A DNA stretch of 64,000 nucleotides from Candidatus Accumulibacter similis (GCA_013347225.1 CP054595.1:4584415-4648414), one strand, 5' to 3'. Positions 1-8,205 are shown, counted from the first letter of the stretch. Translations and numbers: made by a program. The notes: a model not told the origin generated them from the sequence alone.

Positions 1-1
1 G

Positions 2-1159
2 GAGCCCGCCGTCGTCGATCGGCTATCCGCTGCGCGCTTGGCGGCAACCGGCCTCGTCACCGGCAGCGACCCGGCGTACCTGATGTTCACCTCCGGCTCC
101 ACGGGAGCACCCAAGGGCGTTGCCATCGCCCACGCCAGCGTCCTCAACTTCGTCCACTGGGCGCGCGCGGAATTCGGCATCGGCGCCGGCGACCGGCTGA
201 GCGGGGCGAATCCGCTGCACTTCGACAATTCCGTCTTCGACTTCTACGCATCGCTGTTCGCGGGTGCGGCGCTGGCGCCGCTCGGACGTGAGATCGTCGG
301 CTCGCCGGCCGACCTCGTGCGGCACGTCGGCGAACGCGGCTGCACGCTGTGGTTCTCGGTGCCGTCGCTGCTGATCTATCTGATGACCATGCGCCAACTT
401 GGGGCCGACACCTGGCCGGCGATGCGCTGCCTCGTCTTTGGCGGCGAGGGTTACCCGAAAGCCGAGCTGAAGAGACTGTTCGACCTCTTCCACCCGCGAG
501 CGCGTCTGGTCAATGTCTACGGGCCGACCGAATGCACCTGCATCTGCTCTGCGTACACGCTGTCGGAGGGCGACTTCGCGCAGCTGCATGGTCTGCCCCC
601 GCTCGGCAGACTGGCGCCCAACTTTTCGGCGCTGGTCCTCGACGAGGAGCAGCGGCTGGTGCCGGATGGCGAAGTCGGCGAACTGTGTCTGCTCGGCCCG
701 CAGCTGGCGTTGGGCTATTACCACAATGCCGAGCACAGCCGGAAGCGTTTCGCCGGCAATCCGCACAATAGCGGCTTCGAGGAACGCTTCTACCGGACCG
801 GCGATCTGGTGCGACAGGACGAGGACGGCGTCTTCTGGTTCGTCGGGCGCAGCGACAACCAGATCAAGCACCTCGGCTATCGCATCGAGCTCGAGGAGAT
901 CGAGGCCGCCCTCGAGTCGCTGCCGCAGATCCGCCAGGCGGTCTGCGTCTATCACCGGCTGCGGCAGCAGCACGGGCGAATCGCTGCTTTCGTCAGTTCC
1001 CAGTCACCGGTCGACGAGGCGACCATGCGGCAGGCGCTGCGCGACCGCCTGCCAGCCTACATGATCCCGGCGCAGATCGAGGTCCTGGCCGAGCTGCCGA
1101 AGAACGCCAACGGCAAGCTCGACCGCAAGCAACTGCAGCAGCGCCTGACCGGAGACTGA
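2..1159 (+). CDS. Stand-alone amino-acid/acyl adenylation enzyme (AMP-binding family), 5' end outside window
   Basis: ATP-dependent activation of a carboxylic or amino acid as the acyl-adenylate, probably for loading onto a carrier protein. The reading frame is open at the left edge, so the N-terminus is missing. Core adenylation motifs appear in order: the phosphate-binding loop FTSGSTGAPKG, NVYGPTECT, YRTGDL, the hinge region GRSDNQIKHLGYRIE, and the C-terminal lysine motif NANGKLDR. The protein ends just after this motif, so no carrier or condensation domain follows. It therefore resembles DltA-like or other stand-alone adenylation enzymes rather than an NRPS module. It converges on a minus-strand aminotransferase-carrier-SDR set whose carrier protein (1906-2145) is the obvious partner. 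The substrate cannot be read from the sequence. Confidence 0.85.
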   Translation, partial: EPAVVDRLSAARLAATGLVTGSDPAYLMFTSGSTGAPKGVAIAHASVLNFVHWARAEFGIGAGDRLSGANPLHFDNSVFDFYASLFAGAALAPLGREIVGSPADLVRHVGERGCTLWFSVPSLLIYLMTMRQLGADTWPAMRCLVFGGEGYPKAELKRLFDLFHPRARLVNVYGPTECTCICSAYTLSEGDFAQLHGLPPLGRLAPNFSALVLDEEQRLVPDGEVGELCLLGPQLALGYYHNAEHSRKRFAGNPHNSGFEERFYRTGDLVRQDEDGVFWFVGRSDNQIKHLGYRIELEEIEAALESLPQIRQAVCVYHRLRQQHGRIAAFVSSQSPVDEATMRQALRDRLPAYMIPAQIEVLAELPKNANGKLDRKQLQQRLTGD

Positions 1160-1172
1160 GGCGCAGCGGGCT

Positions 1173-1916
1173 TCAGAGTTTCAGGCCACCGTCGAGTTCG
1201 ATCACCGTTCCCGTCAGGTAGTCGTTGGCGACGGCGAAGAGCACGGTCTGCGCCACTTGATCGGCTGTTCCGAGCCGGCGCAACGGGATCCTGCCAACCC
1301 ATTCGCGCAGGCGTTCCTCGCTCATCGCGGCATGCGTCGAGGAGGTGTCGATGAAACCCGGCGCAATCGCCAGGGAGCGAATCCCCAGGCCGCCAAGCTC
1401 CTTTGCCCACGACAGGGCGAGCGCGTTGACGCCCGCCTTGGCAGCGGCGTACGCACTCTGGCCAGCGTTGCCGCGGGCGGCGACCGAACTGATGTTGATG
1501 ATCACACCGCGCGTGCGCTGGCGCAGCATCTTTTCGGCGACGCAGGAACCCATCACCAGCGTCGTCGTCAGGTTCATGCGCAGGGCCTTCTCCCACAGGC
1601 CGATGTCGTGACGCCCGGCGGCGCGATCGAGCAGGTTGTACAGTGGCGCACTGCAGATCCAGCCGGCTGCGTTGACCAGGATGTCGATCCGTCCGTGCTG
1701 GCCGTTGACGGTGTCGACGATCCGCGCCGCCTGCTCGGGGTCGGCAGCGTCACCGGCGAGGACGTCGATGCGCTCGTCCACCAGCGTCTCGAGCCGTTCG
1801 CGATCGAGGTCGATTGCCGCCACCCGGCAGCCGGCCCCGGCCAGGGCAATGGCAATGCCGCGGCCGATGTTCTGCGCCGCCCCGGTGACGATCGCCACCG
1901 CTCCCTCAAGCCGCAT
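1173..1916 (-). CDS. SDR-family oxidoreductase, FabG-like
   Basis: Predicted NAD(P)H-dependent ketoreductase of the classical short-chain dehydrogenase family, 247 residues. The cofactor-binding motif TGAAQNIG lies at residues 11-18. The NISS serine and the YAAAK catalytic pair follow near residues 140-157. A typical C-terminus is present (LTGTVIELDGG). The ATG at 1916 is preferred over an upstream in-frame start because it places the Rossmann strand at the N-terminus and overlaps the carrier-protein stop by only 11 bp, as expected for coupled genes. It is the third gene of the aminotransferase-carrier-SDR unit, so a role in reducing a carrier-bound 3-oxoacyl group is plausible but inferred. 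Confidence 0.85.
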   Translation of the reverse strand: MRLEGAVAIVTGAAQNIGRGIAIALAGAGCRVAAIDLDRERLETLVDERIDVLAGDAADPEQAARIVDTVNGQHGRIDILVNAAGWICSAPLYNLLDRAAGRHDIGLWEKALRMNLTTTLVMGSCVAEKMLRQRTRGVIINISSVAARGNAGQSAYAAAKAGVNALALSWAKELGGLGIRSLAIAPGFIDTSSTHAAMSEERLREWVGRIPLRRLGTADQVAQTVLFAVANDYLTGTVIELDGGLKL

Positions 1917-2145
1917 CGTCGACCAGGCCCCGCTTGGCGAGTTGCCCGATGATGCTGGCAACCGAAGTCATGTCGGCGATCTCGTCGGCATCGAGAACCA
2001 CCCGATAGCGCTCCTCGATGCCGATGATCAGCTCCATGTGCGCCAGCGAATCCCAGGCCGGCGTGTTCTTCATCGACGTGCCCGGTTCGATGGAGACCGG
2101 CGGCAGCTTGAGCGCTGCCGCAATCAGCGCGAGGAGTTCAGTCAT
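1906..2145 (-). CDS. Stand-alone acyl/peptidyl carrier protein
   Basis: A 79-residue carrier protein. The phosphopantetheine attachment serine is at about residue 33 in the motif WDSLAHMEL, followed by the usual acidic helix. Length and helix pattern match stand-alone ACP/DltC-type proteins. It starts 24 bp after the aminotransferase stop and overlaps the SDR start, so the three genes are probably co-transcribed. The adenylation enzyme converging from the plus strand lacks its own carrier domain and is the likely loading partner. It is not the housekeeping fatty-acid ACP, which would normally sit in a fabD-fabG-acpP-fabF context. Confidence 0.88.
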   Translation of the reverse strand: MTELLALIAAALKLPPVSIEPGTSMKNTPAWDSLAHMELIIGIEERYRVVLDADEIADMTSVASIIGQLAKRGLVDDAA

Positions 2146-2169
2146 GCGTGTCCCTGGGAACGTTGTTCA

Positions 2170-3279
2170 CTACGGCGAGGAAATGATGTCGATGATGCGG
2201 TCGACCGTCGGCGGGTCGAGATCGGGATAGATCGGCAGGCACAGGATCTGCCGCGCGATGCTCGTCGCAACCGGCAGGTTGGCCGGCGCCGCCGAGGCGA
2301 TTCCGCGGTACATGGGCAGATCGCTGATCAAGGGGAAGAAGTAACGACGCACATGGATCTGCCACTGCCGCAGCCGGTCGTAGAGCTGGTCACGCGACAG
2401 CGGGTAGTCGGGACCGACCAGCACCGGGAAGTAGCCGCCGTTGCGCCTCACCCCATCGATGGCCGGCAGGCACTCCATGCCGGAAACCTCGGCCAGCGCC
2501 TGCCGATAGCGCCGGTCGATGGCCATTCGCGCGGCGATCGCCTGATCCACGTGCTCGAGTTGCAGCAATCCGAGTGCCGCCTGGAACTCGTTCATCTTGC
2601 CATTGATTCCCGGCGCGACGACTGTGACTTCGTCGGCAAAGCCGAAGTTCTTCAGGTAGTCGATTCGCTGCTTGAGCTTCAGATCGTGGCAGACGATGGC
2701 GCCGCCTTCGAACGTGTTGAACACCTTGGTGGCGTGGAAACTCAGCATCGCCAGATCGCCCTGCGCCAGGAGAGAGCGCCCGTCGACGGTGACGCCGAAA
2801 GCGTGCGCCGCATCGTAGATCAGCTTCAGCCCATAGGTATCGGCGATCTCCTGCAGGCGCCCGCCGGCGCAGGGCTGCCCATAACAATGCACCGGCAGGA
2901 TGGCGGTCGTTCTCGGCGTGATCGCCGCCTCGACGAGTTCCTCGTCCAGGTTGCAGGTATCGCGCCGGATATCGACGAACACCGGCTTGATGCCGTTCCA
3001 CAGCAGCGCATGCGTGGTGGCGGCAAAGGTGTACGGAGTGGTGATCACTTCACCGGTGATGCGCAGCGCCTGCAACGCCGTCATCAGCGCCAGCGTGCCA
3101 TTGGCAAACAGCGAGACATGCCCGACGCCGAGATGGTCCCGGAGCTTCTCCTCGAACTGCTGATGAAACGGCCCGCCGTTGGTCAGTTGACGGCTTTCCC
3201 AGATCTCGGACAGATAGGGCAGGAACTCCTCCAGCGGGGGCAGATACGGCCGGGTGAGGAAGGTCCGGTTGTCTTCCAT
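2170..3279 (-). CDS. DegT/DnrJ/EryC1/StrS-family sugar aminotransferase
   Basis: PLP-dependent aminotransferase of 369 residues that probably transfers an amino group to a nucleotide-linked keto-deoxysugar. The Schiff-base lysine is K185 in the motif SFHATKVFNTFEGG, and IYDAAHAFG precedes it at the cofactor aspartate. The N-terminal PPLEEFLPYLSEIW-type opening resembles aminotransferases found in dideoxy-amino-sugar (viosamine-like) clusters for flagellin or O-antigen glycans; this sub-assignment is from memory of the family and is not proven. It is the first gene of the minus-strand set with the carrier protein and SDR, so the amino-sugar may be N-acylated by a carrier-bound acyl group. The neighbouring FlhB-like and PilZ genes make a flagellar-glycan role possible. 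Confidence 0.85.
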   Translation of the reverse strand: MEDNRTFLTRPYLPPLEEFLPYLSEIWESRQLTNGGPFHQQFEEKLRDHLGVGHVSLFANGTLALMTALQALRITGEVITTPYTFAATTHALLWNGIKPVFVDIRRDTCNLDEELVEAAITPRTTAILPVHCYGQPCAGGRLQEIADTYGLKLIYDAAHAFGVTVDGRSLLAQGDLAMLSFHATKVFNTFEGGAIVCHDLKLKQRIDYLKNFGFADEVTVVAPGINGKMNEFQAALGLLQLEHVDQAIAARMAIDRRYRQALAEVSGMECLPAIDGVRRNGGYFPVLVGPDYPLSRDQLYDRLRQWQIHVRRYFFPLISDLPMYRGIASAAPANLPVATSIARQILCLPIYPDLDPPTVDRIIDIISSP

Positions 3280-3559
3280 TGGGATCCAGGGGTGGTGGGC
3301 GGCAGGTCGTGGCCAACATTATGCCCCAGTCGCTGCGCTGCGGCACTGCCATTCCGCGCCGTGCGGCCGCGCCGCGGGAAGCCGATGGCCTGTCGGCAAC
3401 CAGCACTCCAGGTCGCTGCCTGCGTCACCAGGCAAGGAAGCGCAAGCTTGCGCTGCTGACGGCCGACGGCTAAGATCATGCGCTCCTGCCGACGCCGCCG
3501 ACGGCCCTCGCCCGGATCGGCGCGGCCTGCCGCAAGGCACAGGACCAAAGCGAGCACGC

Positions 3560-3889
3560 ATGCCCCTGCCAGCCGATGATCCGCGCAAGACCGCCGTCGC
3601 TCTCGCCTACCACCAGGCCGATGCGGCACCGCGACTGCTCGCCAAGGGGCGTGGCCTGGTCGCCGAGCAGATCATCGCCCGCGCCCATGAGCACGGCGTC
3701 TATGTGCATGAATCGGCGGAACTGGTGTCGCTGCTGATGCAGGTCGATCTCGACCAGCATATCCCGCCAAACCTCTACGTCGCAGTCGCCGAGTTGCTGG
3801 CTTGGCTCTATCAGCTCGAGAGTGGCCAGGCCGTGTCGCCCGCACCTTTGTTCAGCGCCTTGCCGGCAGCAGGCGGTGGCCCACCCTGA
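3560..3889 (+). CDS. FlhB C-terminal-domain-like small protein (FlhX type)
   Basis: A 109-residue cytosolic protein matching only the C-terminal export-switch domain of FlhB/YscU. It carries the conserved stretch DPRKTAVALAY, a KGRG loop, helices with AEQIIARAHEH, and a terminal VAVAELLAWLYQLE. The four transmembrane helices of full FlhB are absent, and so is the NPTH autocleavage motif, so the protein starts about where the cleaved fragment would. Such orphans (FlhX/YlqH) can partly replace the FlhB C-domain in some bacteria. Here it stands alone, 101 bp before the PilZ gene. The ATG at 3560 is the first start that leaves only the recognisable domain. Confidence 0.8.
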   Translation: MPLPADDPRKTAVALAYHQADAAPRLLAKGRGLVAEQIIARAHEHGVYVHESAELVSLLMQVDLDQHIPPNLYVAVAELLAWLYQLESGQAVSPAPLFSALPAAGGGPP

Positions 3890-3990
3890 TCGGCGGCACG
3901 GACGCGAACGCTCTCTGCACGCGCAGGCGAGGGCGCGATGGCGCCTGATCCGGCTCGGCAGCCCTTTCTGCGTTAAACTGCCGGCTGCAG

Positions 3991-4812
3991 ATGATCCCAG
4001 GAATGGCCATGGAAGAAACCGATTCCCGGATGCTGACCGATGAGCGGCCCGTTCGCCTCGAGATCGAGCGGCCAGAGGAGCACGCCCGCTTTCTCCTGCA
4101 GTCGAAGGTCGAGGTCCTGGCCATCCTGCGCAGTCTGGTGCAACGTCGGGCGCTGGTCAGTGCCTACTTCGAGCAGGGCCGCTCGTTCTTCCTGACATCG
4201 GTCGTCGAGGTCGATGCGGGTGCCGGCCGGATCGTCATCGACAACGGTCGCGACGAAGCGATCAACCAGGCGGCGCTGCTCGCCGAGCAACTGCATCTCG
4301 TCAGCACGCTGGACAAGGTGAAGATCCAGTTCCGCCTTGGACGACTGTCGGAGACGCGCAGCGGTGGTCTGCCGGCGTTCACGGCGGCGCTGCCCGACCA
4401 GTTGCTGCGACTGCAGCGACGCGAGTATTTCCGCCTGACGACGCCGGTGACCCGGCCCGTGCGCCTGGTCGCGACGCTCAGGCGCACCGACGGCAGTGCC
4501 CTGCCGGTGGACACCTCGATCCTCGACATCAGCGGCGGCGGTGTCGGCCTGATGGCGGCACCCGGCCTCGCCGCGCTGCTGCCGCGCGGCCAGCGTCTCA
4601 ACGACGGCAGGATCAGCCTGCCCGACGAAGGTCTGCTGACCGCCAACCTGCTGGTCTGCAACAAGGGGGAGGAAGCAACCCGCGGCGGCGCCCGCTATTT
4701 CCGCGTCGGCTGCGAATTCCTCGGCCTCACGGGGGCGCGGATGAACATGCTGCAGCGTTACATCACGCGCATCGAGCGCGAGCGCAAGGCCAGACTCAGC
4801 GGCATGGCCTGA
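3991..4812 (+). CDS. YcgR-like flagellar brake protein (PilZ, c-di-GMP binding)
   Basis: A predicted c-di-GMP receptor that modulates flagellar motor output. The N-terminal half (residues ~20-135) matches the YcgR-N beta-barrel, and the C-terminal half is a PilZ domain. The c-di-GMP-binding RxxxR element is RREYFR at residues 143-148, and the second element is DISGGGVG at 179-186, so both ligand-binding motifs are intact. Length (273 aa) is normal for YcgR. In-frame ATGs at 4003 and 4009 are alternative starts; the former has a closer AGGA. It follows the FlhB-like gene and ends just before a strong hairpin shared with the convergent frd operon. Confidence 0.88.
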   Translation: MIPGMAMEETDSRMLTDERPVRLEIERPEEHARFLLQSKVEVLAILRSLVQRRALVSAYFEQGRSFFLTSVVEVDAGAGRIVIDNGRDEAINQAALLAEQLHLVSTLDKVKIQFRLGRLSETRSGGLPAFTAALPDQLLRLQRREYFRLTTPVTRPVRLVATLRRTDGSALPVDTSILDISGGGVGLMAAPGLAALLPRGQRLNDGRISLPDEGLLTANLLVCNKGEEATRGGARYFRVGCEFLGLTGARMNMLQRYITRIERERKARLSGMA

Positions 4813-4820
4813 AGAAGAAG

Positions 4821-4867
4821 GCGGTGGGTGAGAGGCCGGGCGCAGCGCCCGGCCTCTCACCCACCGC
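4821..4867. terminator. 22-bp perfect inverted repeat between ycgR-like gene and frdD
   Basis: Two 22-nt arms (4821-4842 and 4846-4867) are perfectly complementary with a 3-nt loop, which makes an exceptionally stable stem between two convergent genes. On the minus strand the stem is followed by a CUUCUUCUUC stretch, so it can terminate the rquA-frd transcript. On the plus strand no U-run follows. It may act as a bidirectional terminator, or it may be a REP-like palindrome. Confidence 0.7.
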
Positions 4868-4875
4868 TGGCGCCG

Positions 4876-5244
4876 CTAGAAGCCGATGGCCAGCAGCGCG
4901 TAGGCGGCGATCAGCGTCCCCAGCATTGCGCTGCCATAACACAGCAGCTTCGCGCCCGTACCGGCGTGAATGCCGATATCGTGCAGGCTGTGAAAGATGC
5001 GGTGCGCCGCATGCCACAGAAAGAGCGCGATGATTGCGAAGATGAACCCCTTGCCGATGATGTTCTGGGCGAAGGCGAGCATCTTCGGGTAGCTCATGGT
5101 GTCGGCCGGCAGCAGCAGGCCGAGCGGCAGAGCGAGTCCGGTGATGAACACCAGCATCGGCCCGAGAAGCGCCGAGAGCATGCCGCCAGCGCCGAAGAGA
5201 GCCCAGAAGATCGGTGCGTTGGAACGTTTCAGCGGAGCTTTCAT
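4876..5244 (-). CDS. frdD: Fumarate reductase membrane anchor subunit D
   Basis: The 122-residue integral-membrane subunit of quinol:fumarate reductase, with three hydrophobic helices. It aligns along its length with E. coli FrdD: KRSNAPIFWALFGAGGM at the N-terminus, LSYP/MSYPKMLAFAQ-like text in the middle, and LWHAAHRIFHSLHD, which carries the conserved histidines near the quinone pocket. The ATG at 5244 overlaps the frdC stop by 4 bp. It is the last gene of rquA-frdABCD. With FrdC it anchors the flavoprotein and iron-sulfur subunits and binds quinol. The subunit type has no haem ligands of the SdhC/D kind. Confidence 0.92.
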   Translation of the reverse strand: MKAPLKRSNAPIFWALFGAGGMLSALLGPMLVFITGLALPLGLLLPADTMSYPKMLAFAQNIIGKGFIFAIIALFLWHAAHRIFHSLHDIGIHAGTGAKLLCYGSAMLGTLIAAYALLAIGF

Positions 5245-5639
5245 CGTGTCATCCCCCATACCAGAGCGAGCAGACCGAGACAGGCGGCAGCCGCGGCGCC
5301 GAGCCCGCCGGCGGTGATCACCCAACCCGGCAGGCGCTCGCCCCCGACGACCAACGGTGGCATCGTGCGCGGCATGATCTTGAACCAGGTGTACGTGTGA
5401 TAGCTCAGCGCCACCAGCGCCGCCAGGTGAAAAGCGATGTACCAGGGGTTCTGCAGCGCCGCCAGCCAGGCATTCCAGGCGGCCTCGCCCTGCGACAGGC
5501 GAAACAGTCCGGTGAGCAGGACGCCGGCGTAGGCTGCGACGAACAGGGCGGTACCCTCGTGGATCATGTACTCGACGAAGAACGGGTTCTTGCGCCACCA
5601 TCCGTCCATCGGGCGCACATAGGGACGACGCTTGCTCAC
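5241..5639 (-). CDS. frdC: Fumarate reductase membrane anchor subunit C
   Basis: The 132-residue membrane anchor of quinol:fumarate reductase. It starts with GTG at 5639, giving SKRRPYVRPM as in E. coli FrdC (KRKPYVRPM). The GTG overlaps the frdB stop in a GTGA arrangement, so translation is probably coupled. Conserved quinone-site features are visible: the glutamate in IHEGTALF (E28, equivalent to E. coli FrdC E29) and the histidine in LSYHTYTWF. Three transmembrane helices are predicted. The sequence matches the Frd rather than the Sdh type of anchor. Confidence 0.93.
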   Translation of the reverse strand: MSKRRPYVRPMDGWWRKNPFFVEYMIHEGTALFVAAYAGVLLTGLFRLSQGEAAWNAWLAALQNPWYIAFHLAALVALSYHTYTWFKIMPRTMPPLVVGGERLPGWVITAGGLGAAAAACLGLLALVWGMTR

Positions 5640-6391
5640 TTGGCACCTCCTTTCGGAGCGAGGAAGCGCAGGAAATAGTCGGCTGCGCTGTTGGTCTTGT
5701 TCTGGTTTACCGCGTTCGCCGGGTCTACATGCTTCGGACAGACCTCCGAGCAGTAACCGACGGCCGTGCAGTTGAACACGCCTTCCTCGGAATTGATCAG
5801 TTCCATCCGTTCCGCCTTGCCGCCATCGCGTGAATCGACGTTGTAGCGATGCAGCAGCGCCGTCGCTGCCGGTCCGATGAAGCTCGGGTTGAGACCGAAC
5901 TGCGGGCACGCGGCATAGCACAACAGACAGTTGATGCACGAACTGAACTGCTCATAGGCATTGAGCTGCTCGGGCGTCTGCAGATACTCGCCCTGTGCCA
6001 GCGCGCGTTCCTCCTTCGGGATGATGTACGGCTGGATGCTCTCGAGTTTCTCGATGAAGCCTTCCATGTTGATCACCAGATCGCGCTCGATCGGGAAGTG
6101 GGCGAGCGCCTCGACGCGCACCCGTGCCGGGTAGTAGTCGCGCAGGAACGTCTGGCACGACAGGCTCGGGATGCCGTTGATCATCATGCCGCAACTGCCG
6201 CAGATGGCCATCCGGCACGACCAGCGAAAGCTCAGTGAGCCATCGAGGTAATCCTTGATGTACTGCACACCCTGCAGTACCGACATGTCGTCGGTGAACG
6301 GCACCTCGAATACCTGGCGGTGCGGCTCCCTGTCCTTTTCCGGGTGGTAGCGAAGGACCTCGATCTCGATCGTCTTCTGCATTTCAGACAT
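5636..6391 (-). CDS. frdB: Fumarate reductase iron-sulfur subunit B
   Basis: The 251-residue electron-transfer subunit. The [2Fe-2S] cysteines lie in SCRMAICGSCG plus the later SLSC (C59, C64, C67, C79). A ferredoxin-like region CINCLLCYAACP (C153/156/159/163) and a second group CSEVCPKHVDP supply ligands for the [4Fe-4S] and [3Fe-4S] clusters. The length is typical for FrdB (E. coli 244). The ATG at 6391 overlaps the frdA stop by 8 bp. It carries electrons from the membrane quinol site in FrdCD to the FAD in FrdA. Confidence 0.95.
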   Translation of the reverse strand: MSEMQKTIEIEVLRYHPEKDREPHRQVFEVPFTDDMSVLQGVQYIKDYLDGSLSFRWSCRMAICGSCGMMINGIPSLSCQTFLRDYYPARVRVEALAHFPIERDLVINMEGFIEKLESIQPYIIPKEERALAQGEYLQTPEQLNAYEQFSSCINCLLCYAACPQFGLNPSFIGPAATALLHRYNVDSRDGGKAERMELINSEEGVFNCTAVGYCSEVCPKHVDPANAVNQNKTNSAADYFLRFLAPKGGAK

Positions 6392-8171
6392 TGGACGCCT
6401 TCCTTTCCTGCTCGGCCTTTTCTCCTGCGGCCCCATAAGCCCGCGTTCCCGGCTGCGACTTGGTGATCCTGACCGGTCCGTAGTCGATCCGCGGCGGACC
6501 GCCGGCAACGTAGTGCGCCTGCGAGTGCGCCAGGAAGTTGACATCGTCACGCTGCTCGAAACCGTCCAGGCGCTGGTGGGCACCACGCGACTCGCGCCGG
6601 TTGATCGCCGAACAGGCCATCGACTGCGCGACATCGAGCTGGTACTCGAGTTCGATGGCGAGCAGCCACTCGGTATTCCAGACGCTCGACTTGTCTTCGA
6701 GATTGACGTTGCGGAAGCGATCCTTGAGTTCTTCCAGCTTGTCGCAGGTCTTCTCCATGGTGTCGGCGAGACGGTAGATGCCGCAGCCGTCCTCCATCGT
6801 CTGCGCCATTTCCTTGCGCAGCGTGGCGATGCGCTCGCTGCCGCCGCTCTTCGTCTTCAGACCCTGGACGCGCTGTTCGACCGCCTGCGCCTGCTTCAAC
6901 AGCCGGGCGGAATCGCCGGCCGGTACCGAACGCGCATGGCGCGCGGCTTCGACGCCGGCAACCTTGCCGAAGACGAGCAGTTCCGACAGCGAGTTGGAAC
7001 CCAGCCGGTTGGCGCCGTGGATGCCGACGCTGGAGCATTCGCCGGCGGCAAAAAGCCCGGGCAGTGGTGCCGCGCAGCGGCCGTCGACGAGGATGCCACC
7101 CATCGTGTAGTGCACCGCCGGGCGCACCGGGATCGGCGCATGCGCCGGGTCGACACCCATGAACTGTTCTGCCAGTTCGTAGATCTGTGGCAGCCGTTCG
7201 CGCAGCTTTTGCTCGCCGAGGTGGCGCAGGTCGAGGTGTACCACCGAGCCGTGCGGCCCCTCGATCGTGCGGCCCTTCTGCTGCTCGTACCAGAACGCCT
7301 GGCTCAGTCGGTCGCGCGGTCCGAGTTCCATCGCCTTGTTGCGTGGCGTCGGCTCGGCCGGCCCCAGCCCATAGTCCTGCAGATAGCGATAACCGTCCTT
7401 GTTGACCAGGAAGCCACCTTCACCGCGGCAGGCCTCGGTGAACAGCAGGCCGGTTCCCGGCATGCAGGTCGGATGGTACTGGACGAACTCCATGTCGCGC
7501 AGCGGTACGCCGTGCCGATAGGCCAGCGCCATGCCGTCGCCGGTGACGACGCCTCCATTGGTATTCTCGCGGAACACCCGGCCGGCACCACCGGTGGCAA
7601 TCACCACCGAGCGCGCCTCGACCAGCGTGAATTCGCCGGAAGCGATCTCGATCGCGACGACCCCCTGGACACGCCCGTCCTCAACGATCAGGTCAACGCA
7701 GAAATGTTCGTCCAAACGCTTGATCGAGGGATACTTGATCGAGGTCTGGAACAGCGTATGCAGCATGTGAAACCCGGTCTTGTCGGCCGCGAACCACGTC
7801 CGCTCGATCTTCATGCCGCCGAACGCACGCACGTTCACGTGCCCGTCCGGCGTCCGGCTCCACGGGCAACCCCAGTGCTCGAGTTGCGTCAACTCCTCGG
7901 TGCAATGCGCAACGAAGTACTCCACCACATCCTGCTCGCAGAGCCAGTCACCGCCATGCACGGTATCGTTGAAGTGGTACTCGAGGCTGTCGCTCGCCTG
8001 CTTCACCCCCGCCGAACCTCCTTCGGCAGCGACGGTGTGACTGCGCATCGGATAGACCTTCGACACCAGCGCAATCCGCAGCGAGGGGTCTGCCTCGGCA
8101 ACGGCGATCGCCGCCCGCAGGCCTGCCCCTCCGCCACCCACGATCACCACATCAGCCTTGTATATCTCCAT
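6384..8171 (-). CDS. frdA: Fumarate reductase flavoprotein subunit A
   Basis: The catalytic, covalently flavinylated subunit that reduces fumarate to succinate at the cytoplasmic face, 595 residues. The dinucleotide fold VIVGGGGAGL is at the N-terminus, followed by the FAD-attachment histidine H45 in SHTVAAEGG and the substrate-site segments QYHPTCMPGTG and CSSVGIHGANRLGSNSL. Text is much closer to E. coli FrdA (e.g. GGDWLCEQDVVEYF, WGCPWSRTPDG) than to SdhA. An AAAGGA ribosome-binding site lies just before the ATG, and a short hairpin lies upstream of that. It follows rquA by 107 bp on the same strand. Confidence 0.95.
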   Translation of the reverse strand: MEIYKADVVIVGGGGAGLRAAIAVAEADPSLRIALVSKVYPMRSHTVAAEGGSAGVKQASDSLEYHFNDTVHGGDWLCEQDVVEYFVAHCTEELTQLEHWGCPWSRTPDGHVNVRAFGGMKIERTWFAADKTGFHMLHTLFQTSIKYPSIKRLDEHFCVDLIVEDGRVQGVVAIEIASGEFTLVEARSVVIATGGAGRVFRENTNGGVVTGDGMALAYRHGVPLRDMEFVQYHPTCMPGTGLLFTEACRGEGGFLVNKDGYRYLQDYGLGPAEPTPRNKAMELGPRDRLSQAFWYEQQKGRTIEGPHGSVVHLDLRHLGEQKLRERLPQIYELAEQFMGVDPAHAPIPVRPAVHYTMGGILVDGRCAAPLPGLFAAGECSSVGIHGANRLGSNSLSELLVFGKVAGVEAARHARSVPAGDSARLLKQAQAVEQRVQGLKTKSGGSERIATLRKEMAQTMEDGCGIYRLADTMEKTCDKLEELKDRFRNVNLEDKSSVWNTEWLLAIELEYQLDVAQSMACSAINRRESRGAHQRLDGFEQRDDVNFLAHSQAHYVAGGPPRIDYGPVRITKSQPGTRAYGAAGEKAEQERKASNV

Positions 8172-8188
8172 GCTTGATCCTTTCTCGC

Positions 8189-8205
8189 ACCGGACCGAGT
8201 CCGGT
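8189..8205 (-). promoter_or_regulatory. Short hairpin upstream of the frdA ribosome-binding site
   Basis: Six-bp arms (8189-8194 and 8200-8205) with a 5-nt loop sit between rquA and frdA, immediately upstream of the frdA AAAGGA motif. It lacks a U-run, so it is unlikely to be a terminator. It could stabilise the 5' end of a processed frd message and so raise frd over rquA expression. This is an inference only. Confidence 0.35.

Noticed and set aside
4876..8171. Succinate dehydrogenase sdhABCD
   Set aside because: FrdC/FrdD anchors match E. coli fumarate reductase (KRRPYVRP, KRSNAPIFWALFGAGGM) and lack Sdh-type haem-ligand context; FrdA text is also Frd-like, and rquA is adjacent.
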